From positions 1-6,835 of the forward strand of contig JBDKUE010000149.1 of NCBI GenBank assembly GCA_039679855.1: a stretch of 6,835 nt of DNA, written 5' to 3'. Each line of letters starts with the position of its first letter. Within the stretch, counting starts at the first letter, position 1. Shown one piece after another: positions 1 through 5,453 of this stretch. The position numbers and the translations under genes were made by a program. This DNA is from UBA5314 sp039679855. Lineage in GTDB: Bacteria > Bacillota > Syntrophomonadia > Syntrophomonadales > Syntrophomonadaceae. A model generated the notes under the pieces. It did not search any database. It saw only the letters and a list, made by a program, of their open reading frames with translations, and had not been told where the DNA came from.

Positions 1-48
1 ACAACCAGTCATTATTTGCCACCCTGAAAACGAGACAAATGCTCATGA

Positions 49-78
49 TTAAACGGCGCCCCTGCCAGACTATATAAA
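49..78 (+). promoter_or_regulatory. Weak candidate promoter upstream of ku
   Basis: A TATAAA at 73-78 could serve as a -10 box, with TTAAAC at 49-54 as a poor -35 box at a spacing of 18. The -35 matches the consensus at only three of six positions. Bases 1-110 contain no gene that I can support, so the ku promoter should lie here unless transcription enters from outside the window. Confidence 0.25.
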
Positions 79-110
79 GGAACTAATTTTTATACGGAGG
101 TTGGAAGACT

Positions 111-938
111 ATGCGGACATTGTGGAATGGTGCGGTCAGCTTTGGCCTGGTCAACATACCGGTTGCCATGTATGTTGCCACTGAAAAGAAAGACATAAAA
201 TTCAACTACCTGCACCGGCAGTGCATGACTCCGATCGAATACCATAAATTCTGCCCCGCCTGCAACAAGGAGATAAGCTCTGAAGAGATCGTCCGCGGTT
301 ATGAATATCAAAAAGGAAGCTATGTGGTTATCAACGAAGAGGACCTGGAGCGAATCCCCCTGGAAAATACCAGGACTATAGACATCCTGGATTTTGTAAA
401 CCTGGCCCAGGTGGATCCAATCTATTTCGATAAGAGTTATTACCTGGAGCCGTCAGCGGGTGGAGAAAAGGCCTACGCACTCTTAATTGAAGCCATGCAG
501 CAGACCTCCAAAGTAGCCCTGGCCAGGGTGGTTATCCGCAGCAAACAATCCCTGGCCGCCCTGAGGGTTAAAGACCGCTACCTGTTGATGGAAACCCTCT
601 TCTTTCCTGACGAAATACGCTCCCCCCAATCATTGAGCAGCGGGCTGGAAACCTCCCGACTGCACGAGAACGAAATTAAGATGGCGGTAAGCCTGGTTGA
701 CAACCTCTCCACCGATTTTGATCCCGGCAAATACAGCAATCAGCATCGGCAGGCCCTGTGGGAGATGATAGAAGCCAAAATTGCCGGTCAGGAAATAGTC
801 TCTCCCCAACCCAGCGCCCAACCGGGCAAAGTGGTTGATCTGATGGAGGCCTTAAAAGCCAGTATCCAGCTGGCAGAAAAAGACCGCCCCCCCGAAAAGC
901 GCTCCCGTAAAAAAGCCCCGGCTAAAACCGGTACTTGA
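111..938 (+). CDS. ku: Ku, DNA end-binding protein of bacterial NHEJ
   Basis: Bacterial Ku forms a homodimeric ring that threads onto double-strand break ends and recruits the LigD activities; it acts on the nucleoid. The 275-residue length is normal for the family. The N-terminus (MRTLWNGAVSFGLVNIPV) is the classic start of the Ku core beta-barrel. His35, Cys38, Cys48 and Cys51 form the small zinc-finger-like loop (HRQC...CPAC) seen in many bacterial Ku proteins. The stretch around residues 242-252 (VVDLMEALKAS) is the conserved end of the minimal core. The tail from about residue 257 is rich in Lys, Arg and Pro (EKRSRKKAPAK), like the basic C-terminal extensions that help DNA binding. The ATG is preceded by GGAGG at 96-100, a slightly long spacing of 10, with GGAAG at 103-107 closer. 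The stop overlaps the start of the ligase gene, so the two are very likely co-transcribed and translationally coupled. Confidence 0.96.
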   Translation: MRTLWNGAVSFGLVNIPVAMYVATEKKDIKFNYLHRQCMTPIEYHKFCPACNKEISSEEIVRGYEYQKGSYVVINEEDLERIPLENTRTIDILDFVNLAQVDPIYFDKSYYLEPSAGGEKAYALLIEAMQQTSKVALARVVIRSKQSLAALRVKDRYLLMETLFFPDEIRSPQSLSSGLETSRLHENEIKMAVSLVDNLSTDFDPGKYSNQHRQALWEMIEAKIAGQEIVSPQPSAQPGKVVDLMEALKASIQLAEKDRPPEKRSRKKAPAKTGT

Positions 939-1894
939 GTATGATGATAGGTTTGAATCAACCCATTGTGGTTATGGAACCGGTTCTGGCTCACGACCTG
1001 CACGATCAACCGGGATTTATATATCAGGTCAAGTGGGATGGAGTGCGCATCCTGTGCCATTTGGAGAAAAGCCGGGTACGGCTGTGGAACAAACGGCTGA
1101 ACGAGCGAACCCTGCAGTACCCCGAACTGCAGCAGGCCGTCCACTGTCTTAAAGCTCAAAACGCAATTGTAGACGGTGAGGTGGTGGTTTTAAAAAACGG
1201 CAAGCCCAGTTTTCCGGCGGTAATGAGCCGTGACAACTCCCGCACCGCCGCATCCGTAAACCGGTTGAGCAAAAACCTGGTGGTTGATTATATGATCTTC
1301 GACCTGCTCTATCTAAACGACAGACCGCTTACCGACTATCCCCTGCTGGAAAGAAAACAAATGCTGGGAGGTATTTTCCATCCCCAGGGGGGTATACATC
1401 TGATCGAGGATTTTCAGCAGGGAGCATCACTTTACACGGCGGTTAAGGAACAGGAAATGGAAGGAATTGTGGCTAAACTGGGATCCAGCCCGTATGTAGC
1501 TGGTAAGCACCATAAATCCTGGTTTAAATATAAAAACCGGCGTCAGGCCACGGCAGTGGTTGGCGCCCTGCTCATGGAAGGCAAACGGGTGAAATCATTG
1601 CTGCTGGGCCTTTACCAGGAGGATCGCCTGGTATACATCGGCCGGGCCAGCACCGGCTTAAATGAGGGGCAAAAGCTCTCCCTGTTCCGGGAACTATCGG
1701 CAATCAAATCCGATAACTCACCCTTTGCTGAACAAATAAACTCCCCCAACCTGGTCTACCTCAGACCGGTCTTGACCGTTTTAGTTGAGTTCGCTGAATG
1801 GAGCGAAGATTTGCGGCTGCGCTCTCCGGTAATTCTGGGCTTTTCCGACCAGGCAGCCCGGGAATGCAGCCTTTTTGCCGAACAGCCGCAATAA
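935..1894 (+). CDS. Stand-alone ATP-dependent DNA ligase (LigD ligase-domain type)
   Basis: It seals nicks through an enzyme-adenylate intermediate and is the expected partner of Ku in end joining. Visible motifs are: motif I KWDGVR at residues 33-38 with catalytic Lys33; DGE at 80-82; motif III around DYMIFDLLYL (118-127); motif IV EGIVAK (176-181); motif V WFKYK (196-200). An OB-fold domain follows from about 203 to the end. At 319 residues it is just the adenylation plus OB domains, with no fused polymerase or phosphoesterase domain, unlike typical LigD. The C-terminal motif VI region (LRSPVILGF, then SDQ, 295-306) lacks the Arg and Lys expected in the usual RxDK. The start used is TTG at 935, overlapping the ku stop (TTGA); ATG at 941 or 944 are equally possible, since no strong ribosome site is visible and coupling to ku is likely. 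The symbol ligD is withheld because this is only one part of LigD. Confidence 0.93.
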   Translation: MSMMIGLNQPIVVMEPVLAHDLHDQPGFIYQVKWDGVRILCHLEKSRVRLWNKRLNERTLQYPELQQAVHCLKAQNAIVDGEVVVLKNGKPSFPAVMSRDNSRTAASVNRLSKNLVVDYMIFDLLYLNDRPLTDYPLLERKQMLGGIFHPQGGIHLIEDFQQGASLYTAVKEQEMEGIVAKLGSSPYVAGKHHKSWFKYKNRRQATAVVGALLMEGKRVKSLLLGLYQEDRLVYIGRASTGLNEGQKLSLFRELSAIKSDNSPFAEQINSPNLVYLRPVLTVLVEFAEWSEDLRLRSPVILGFSDQAARECSLFAEQPQ

Positions 1895-1938
1895 GAAAAG
1901 GCTGTAAAGATCGGCATTCCTTTTCAAGATTACAGCCT
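1892..1938 (-). terminator. Rho-independent terminator of the lipoprotein gene
   Basis: Read on the minus strand, the 9-bp perfect stem AGGCTGTAA/TTACAGCCT (1938-1930 with 1907-1899, loop 22 bases) is followed directly by TTTTCTTA. It lies 17 bases beyond the stop of the minus-strand lipoprotein gene. The same stem sits just after the ligase stop on the plus strand, but there it lacks an immediate T-run, so I assign it to the minus strand. The long loop lowers confidence. Confidence 0.55.
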
Positions 1939-1954
1939 CTGACTATAAATAGTT

Positions 1955-2395
1955 CTATTTTCTCAATTTGGGGGAGCTCAAAAATATTCCCGCTACTTTA
2001 TGGGTTTCATTATCTTCAAAGCTTATCAGAACCGTAACCTCTTCCGGTTCGTTGGTATACTTGGCCGTATACTGTACCGACACATATTTCTGGCCGTTCT
2101 GGGTGGCCCGGGCGGCATTTTTGATCTGTTTGGAACCCGGAACATAGGTGCCTATTTTGTCCCGGATCAGTTTGTTGGTTTCATTGCATTTAGCTTCAGG
2201 CAAGGCTGCTTTGAGTGTATCATTGGCGGTTTCCATATACCTGGCATAATCATCCCCATTGGCTGCCAGCAGCATCCTCTCTGCGGCTGGATCAGCATAA
2301 CCGGCAACTTCAGATTTATCGACCGTTTTGGCACAGGAAGCCAAAACTAAAACCATTAATATGGATAACATAAATAGACCGGATTTTTTAAACAT
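1955..2395 (-). CDS. Small secreted lipoprotein, function unknown
   Basis: The 146-residue product begins with a lipoprotein signal: basic MFKKS, a hydrophobic stretch (about 6-19), then the lipobox LASC ending at Cys21. It should therefore be diacylglyceryl-anchored on the outer face of the membrane. The mature part is about 126 residues, soluble and mixed alpha/beta: a helical half (about 35-80, including YARYMETANDTLKAALPEA) and a beta-rich half (about 82-140, including KYVSVQYTAKY, EEVTVLISFED, KVAGIFL). This layout recalls NTF2-like small lipoprotein domains such as DUF3887, but I cannot confirm that. A second cysteine is at position 70. The ATG is preceded on the minus strand by AAGGATGG (2406-2413), about 10 bases away. 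It lies antisense between the ligase and polymerase genes and has its own terminator. No link to DNA repair is evident. Confidence 0.85.
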   Translation of the reverse strand: MFKKSGLFMLSILMVLVLASCAKTVDKSEVAGYADPAAERMLLAANGDDYARYMETANDTLKAALPEAKCNETNKLIRDKIGTYVPGSKQIKNAARATQNGQKYVSVQYTAKYTNEPEEVTVLISFEDNETHKVAGIFLSSPKLRK

Positions 2396-2519
2396 ATAAA
2401 AACATCCATCCTTTTTTTATACTGTAAATATAATACAATACCTGGGCGCAAAACAGTTAATATTGAAGTCTTTCCCAAACTGATTTACGCTTTAGGCAGG
2501 GTTAACGAATAAATTAACT

Positions 2520-2549
2520 TTGATGGGCAAAGGTAATAGTGTCTACAAT
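2520..2549 (+). promoter_or_regulatory. Candidate sigma-70-type promoter for the polymerase gene
   Basis: TTGATG (2520-2525) and TACAAT (2544-2549) are spaced by 18 bases; the -10 box has one mismatch to TATAAT and the -35 box keeps TTGA. It lies about 90 bases before the polymerase start in the right orientation, which suggests this gene is transcribed separately from ku-ligase. Confidence 0.45.
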
Positions 2550-2625
2550 GCGTCTCCTTATTTCCGGACCTGCCGCACAGACCATCAGCGGGGAATCTGG
2601 CCGGTGGGCTTTATATTCGGATACG

Positions 2626-2633
2626 AAAGGCGG
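2626..2633 (+). promoter_or_regulatory. Ribosome binding site deciding the GTG start of the polymerase gene
   Basis: AAAGGCGG sits 8 bases before GTG at 2642. The frame is open upstream to about 2540 without an ATG, so this site and the expected N-terminus of the family decide the start. Confidence 0.6.
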
Positions 2634-2641
2634 TTTTATCA

Positions 2642-3565
2642 GTGCCTAAACAAGTTTCCAATGTAGAAGTAAACGGCCATATAATATCCCTTTCCCATTT
2701 AGATAAGGTATTTTGGCCGCAAGAAGGCTATAAAAAGGTTGACCTGATCCATTATTATTCGGAAGCCGCCCCCTACCTGGTTCCCCACCTCCAGGAACGC
2801 CCCCTGGTTTGGACCCGTTATCCGGACGGCATAAATAGCAAAGGCTTCTACCAGAAGAACGCCCCCGCCCACCTGCCCGATTGGATGAATACCTTTACCT
2901 ACCACAGCCAGGAAAGCGATAGGGATATCCACTTTATACTCGCTTCAGGCATGGCTGATCTGGTCTGGCTGGCCAATCAGGCCGCCCTGGAGATGCATCC
3001 CTGGCTGTCCCGTACGACAGCTTCCGACAATCCTGATTTTGTGGTCATCGACCTGGACCCCTCCCCCGGCAATACCTTTAAACAGGTAGTGAAAGTGGCC
3101 TGGACGGTTAAGCATGTATTGGATGAGCTCAAACTGCGTTCCTATATTAAAACTTCCGGAGCGGAAGGTCTTCATATATATATTCCGGTTCAAAACCAGT
3201 ACGATTACAAGCAAATCCGTGATTTCGCCCAACCGGTGGCTGCCGCCGTCTGCCACCTGGTCCCGGAACTGGCCACTATCGAAAGGAAAGTCAATAAACG
3301 CGGTTCTCTGCTCTATGTAGATTACCTGCAAAATGCCCGCGGCCAAACCCTGTGCGCCCCCTACAGCGTCCGCCCCCGCCCGGGCGCCCCGGTCTCCTGC
3401 CCCCTGCACTGGGAAGAAATAGACAGTATTGAACCGGCCCAGTTCACCATAAAAACCATCCTGCCCCGTTTGCTCCAGTACGGGGATATATTTGCCCCGG
3501 TTCTAAACGACAAGCAGAGCCTGGCCGAGGCCCAGGAGCGCCTGGGTATTCTGGCGACTGTCTAA
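2642..3565 (+). CDS. Stand-alone LigD-type primase/polymerase (PolDom)
   Basis: The 307-residue product matches the archaeo-eukaryotic-primase polymerase domain of LigD, which in NHEJ adds or fills nucleotides (often ribonucleotides) at Ku-bound ends before ligation. Family landmarks in order are: LDKVFWPQEGYKKVDLIHYY (20-39); YPDGINSKGFYQKNAP (60-75); ADLVWLANQAALEMHPW (105-121); catalytic metal site DLDP with Asp137 and Asp139; SGAEGLHIY (172-180) with His178; a third acidic residue, Asp227, in YVDYLQN; and the conserved PYSVRPRPGAPVS (240-252). All catalytic positions are present and the length is that of the isolated domain, so this is an intact separate enzyme rather than a fragment. The start is GTG, chosen for the ribosome site 8 bases upstream. 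It lies downstream of ku and ligase, separated by an antisense lipoprotein gene, and probably has its own promoter. The symbol ligD is withheld because this is only one part of LigD. Confidence 0.94.
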   Translation: MPKQVSNVEVNGHIISLSHLDKVFWPQEGYKKVDLIHYYSEAAPYLVPHLQERPLVWTRYPDGINSKGFYQKNAPAHLPDWMNTFTYHSQESDRDIHFILASGMADLVWLANQAALEMHPWLSRTTASDNPDFVVIDLDPSPGNTFKQVVKVAWTVKHVLDELKLRSYIKTSGAEGLHIYIPVQNQYDYKQIRDFAQPVAAAVCHLVPELATIERKVNKRGSLLYVDYLQNARGQTLCAPYSVRPRPGAPVSCPLHWEEIDSIEPAQFTIKTILPRLLQYGDIFAPVLNDKQSLAEAQERLGILATV

Positions 3566-3570
3566 ACTTT

Positions 3571-3610
3571 AAAAAACCTGCCAAAAGCCTCCCGAACACT
3601 ACCGAGAGGC
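3571..3610 (-). terminator. Terminator-like hairpin facing asnS transcription
   Basis: On the minus strand GCCTCTCG (3610-3603) can pair along all eight positions with CGGGAGGC (3594-3587), including one G-U pair, around an 8-base loop. TTTT follows at once (3586-3583) and TTTTTT a little later (3576-3571). It could stop asnS transcripts before they run antisense into the polymerase gene. It coincides with repeat copy 1, so the repeat may have been recruited as the terminator. Confidence 0.45.
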
Positions 3611-3611
3611 T
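3588..3611 (+). repeat. Stem-loop direct repeat, copy 1
   Basis: This 24-base unit matches copy 2 at 3776-3799 in 22 of 24 positions; the differences are C/T at 3592 and T/G at 3600. It forms a hairpin with an 8-base loop. Similarity extends weakly upstream, where both copies are preceded by ACTTTA and a CCTG string. Confidence 0.85.
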
Positions 3612-3646
3612 CAGACTGTCAAAATAGTTTAATCGTGATTCAAGGC

Positions 3647-3730
3647 TTAAAATTGCCGCGTCGCTTCGCTCCTCGGAATGACCCAATATAGGCTAGTTGT
3701 CATTGCGAGCCGAAGGCGTGGCAATCTTAA
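3647..3730. repeat. Large imperfect inverted repeat of the GTCATTGCGAG type
   Basis: The left arm (3647-3682) read on the minus strand and the right arm (3699-3730) read on the plus strand both start GTCATT-CGAG and end GGCAAT-TTAA. They differ by a few substitutions and 4 bases of indel in the middle. The spacer is 16 bases (3683-3698). The whole could fold into a stem of roughly 30 base pairs. From memory, arms of this sequence (CGAGGAGCGAAGCGACG core) recur between genes in many bacterial genomes. No transposase or coding content is present, so this is at most a non-autonomous element. Confidence 0.75.
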
Positions 3731-3775
3731 ACGCTCTTATATCCTTGCTTATTAATACTTTATCGACACCCTGAA

Positions 3776-3799
3776 CCTCTCGAACACGACCGAGAGGCT
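3776..3799 (+). repeat. Stem-loop direct repeat, copy 2
   Basis: This is the second copy of the 24-base unit. Here the stem is a perfect 7 bp, CCTCTCG (3776-3782) with CGAGAGG (3791-3797), around the loop AACACGAC. It starts 16 bases beyond the asnS stop. Neither strand has a good T-run directly after it, so I list it as a repeat rather than a terminator. Confidence 0.85.
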
Positions 3800-3814
3800 T
3801 TAAAATGACTTTTA

Positions 3815-5209
3815 TTAGAATTCGCAGGAATTAACAGTGCGGGGAAAGGGTATAACATCCCTGATATTGCCGACTCCGGTGGCGTACATAACCAGTCGTT
3901 CGAAACCCAGACCAAAACCGGCGTGCTTGACACCCCCATATTTACGCAGCTGCAGGTACCACCACAACCCTTCCTCTTCCATGTCCAGCTCGTGGATGCG
4001 CTGCTCCAGGACTTCGGCCCGCTCTTCCCTCTGGCTGCCGCCTATCAGTTCACCCACACCGGGCACCAGCAGGTCCATGGCGGCAACAGTTTTACCATCG
4101 TCGTTTTGCCTCATATAGAAAGCTTTTATATCCCGGGGATAATCGGTGACAAACACCGGTTTTTGAAATACCTGTTCCGTAAGGTATCTTTCATGCTCGG
4201 TCTGCAAATCGCTGCCCCAGGCTACCGGGTAATCAAATTTTTGTTCAGCCGCCTGGAGAATCTCGATCGCCCGGGTATAGGTTATGGCTGCAAACTTGGC
4301 CTGGACCAGATCCTGCAGCCTCTGGAGGAGGCCCTTGTCTACAAAGGTGTTGCAAAACTCCAATTCCTCCGGGGCCTTTTCCAGAATGTATCCGATCACA
4401 TATTTGACCATCGCTTCAGCCATCTGCATGTCGTCTTTAAGGTCGGCAAAAGCGATTTCCGGCTCGATCATCCAGAACTCAGCGGCATGGCGGGCGGTGT
4501 TGGAGTTCTCCGCCCTAAAAGTAGGACCGAAGGTATAGACATCGCGAAAGGCCAGGGCAAACACCTCGGCTTCCAACTGCCCACTGACCGTCAGGCTGGT
4601 CTTTTTGCCAAAGAAGTCCTGGGAAAAATCCACCTCTCCATGATCTGATAAAGGCGGGTTGCGGGGGTCCAGAACGCTGATTCTGAACATTTCTCCAGCT
4701 CCCTCGGCGTCGCTGGCCGTTATTATCGGGGTATGAACATATAAAAAACCGCGGTCTTGGAAGAACTGGTGAATGGCATAAGCCAGAAGGGAGCGGACTC
4801 TGAATACGGCTGCAAAAAGATTGGTGCGCGGGCGCAAATGAGCCACTTCCCTTAAGAATTCCCTGGTGTGCCTTTTGGGCTGAATGGGATAGTCCTCCGG
4901 TGCGTCGCCTTCCAAGATAATCTCCCGGGCCTTTATTTCAAAGGGCTGTTTGGCCCGGGGGGTCAAAACCATCGAGCCCCTTACCGTTACTGCCGAGCCC
5001 ACCCTGAACCGGGCCACATCCTCAAAATTATCAAGAGAATCTCTATCGTAAACCACCTGGATGGTGCTGAAATGGGTGCCGTCATTCAAGGCTATGAATC
5101 CGAAAGATTTCTGATCGCGGTTGCTCCTTATCCATCCGTTAATTTCAATGTATTGCCCGGCGTAATCCTGGCTTGAGCGGACCAGTTGTCTTACTGCCAC
5201 CTTTTCCAC
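3815..5209 (-). CDS. asnS: Asparaginyl-tRNA synthetase
   Basis: This cytoplasmic class IIb enzyme charges tRNA-Asn with asparagine using ATP. The 464 residues are a normal length. An N-terminal OB-fold anticodon-binding domain (about 1-105, with IEINGWIRSNRDQKSFGFI at 21-39) precedes the catalytic core. Motif 1 is near GFLYVHTPIIT (154-164). The family-typical VDFSQDFFGKKTSLTVSGQL is at 193-212. Motif 2 is FRAE (231-234) continuing to RHAAEFWMIEPE (240-251). Motif 3 is GFGLGFERLVMY (431-442) with Arg438. The ending IPFPRTVNSCEF is also typical. These features favour AsnRS over the related AspRS and LysRS. The start is GTG, with AGGGGGGAT (5216-5223) 6-7 bases upstream on the minus strand. No T-box leader or other tRNA-sensing structure is visible upstream, and I find no convincing promoter. 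The gene appears to be transcribed alone. Confidence 0.97.
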   Translation of the reverse strand: MEKVAVRQLVRSSQDYAGQYIEINGWIRSNRDQKSFGFIALNDGTHFSTIQVVYDRDSLDNFEDVARFRVGSAVTVRGSMVLTPRAKQPFEIKAREIILEGDAPEDYPIQPKRHTREFLREVAHLRPRTNLFAAVFRVRSLLAYAIHQFFQDRGFLYVHTPIITASDAEGAGEMFRISVLDPRNPPLSDHGEVDFSQDFFGKKTSLTVSGQLEAEVFALAFRDVYTFGPTFRAENSNTARHAAEFWMIEPEIAFADLKDDMQMAEAMVKYVIGYILEKAPEELEFCNTFVDKGLLQRLQDLVQAKFAAITYTRAIEILQAAEQKFDYPVAWGSDLQTEHERYLTEQVFQKPVFVTDYPRDIKAFYMRQNDDGKTVAAMDLLVPGVGELIGGSQREERAEVLEQRIHELDMEEEGLWWYLQLRKYGGVKHAGFGLGFERLVMYATGVGNIRDVIPFPRTVNSCEF

Positions 5210-5362
5210 CTAACATCCCCCCTGCTATACTTTCTCTCCAATATTCTATTTAAAGTATTACGATTCCTATCCCATTTAAAACGCCGCCTTTCCATATCTC
5301 GATAGGAGGACCGGCTTGAAACAAATGAGCCGATATAATCCGCCGCTGGTTTAAGCTTTCAA

Positions 5363-5392
5363 AACATTTCCATAGCCCCGGGGCAAAATGTT
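5363..5392. repeat. Nested palindrome upstream of the small membrane protein
   Basis: AACATTT (5363-5369) and AAATGTT (5386-5392) flank the perfect 10-base palindrome GCCCCGGGGC (5375-5384). The two elements are nested but not exactly concentric, with 5 bases between on the left and 1 on the right. An extended -10-like TG-T-TATATT (5389-5397) overlaps its right edge, so an operator role is conceivable. Confidence 0.4.
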
Positions 5393-5453
5393 ATATTGGA
5401 TGAGGTGTCAGTGGCGGCGGGATTGGAATAGTATTAATCGGGGAGGGCGGTTC

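Larger units (their letters stand above)
2396..2641. other. Divergent intergenic region between lipoprotein and polymerase genes
   Basis: This 246-base region must carry the start signals for both the minus-strand lipoprotein and the plus-strand polymerase. Its first part (about 2412-2440) is very AT-rich and holds several TATAAT-like strings on both strands, including TATAAT at 2429-2434 on the plus strand with no matching -35. GTTAA/TTAAC (2501-2505, 2514-2518) form a short inverted repeat just before the best promoter. No gene is well supported here; a 47-codon frame at 2523-2666 lacks a ribosome site. Confidence 0.6.
3566..3814. other. Gene-free repeat cluster between convergent genes
   Basis: This 249-base stretch separates the 3' ends of the polymerase and asnS genes. 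It holds two copies of a stem-loop direct repeat flanking a large imperfect inverted repeat, each listed separately. A minus-strand reading frame through it begins GHSEERSDAAIL. In my recollection that peptide is the common translation artefact of this repeat type, and I do not call it a gene. Confidence 0.8.

Noticed and set aside
788..1159. Minus-strand 123-codon frame across the ku-ligase junction
   Set aside because: It is a shadow of two well-identified genes, with no start signal or motif.
2000..2350. Plus-strand 116-codon frame over the lipoprotein gene
   Set aside because: It lies antisense to a frame with a clear signal peptide, lipobox and ribosome site; the plus frame has no coherent domain.
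3444..3686. Minus-strand 80-codon frame beginning MGHSEERSDAAIL
   Set aside because: Its N-terminus is a translation of the intergenic repeat arm and the rest is antisense to the polymerase 3' end. I recall this peptide as a frequent annotation artefact of such repeats.
3566..3814. CRISPR array or insertion sequence
   Set aside because: There are only two copies of the 24-base unit with a long dissimilar interval, no regular spacers, no cas genes and no transposase.
3923..4648. Long plus-strand open frame of 241 codons antisense to asnS
   Set aside because: It is a shadow of the asnS gene, with no ribosome site and no recognisable motif. The minus-strand frame encodes an unmistakable class II synthetase.
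5316..5339. Promoter TTGAAA ... TATAAT upstream of the small membrane protein
   Set aside because: The boxes are individually good, but the spacing is 12 bases, too short for a sigma-70 promoter. The nearby CGGCT/AGCCG (5312-5331) is only a 5-bp hairpin.
5388..5453. 22-residue N-terminal extension of the small membrane protein
   Set aside because: The ATG at 5388 has no ribosome site and lies within a palindrome and possible promoter, whereas ATG 5454 has GGGGAGGG at ideal distance and starts the hydrophobic protein directly.
5210..5453. T-box or other riboswitch leader for asnS
   Set aside because: Firmicute synthetase genes often have T-box leaders, but no T-box consensus (AGGGTGGNACCGCG) or terminator-antiterminator arrangement is visible on the minus strand here.
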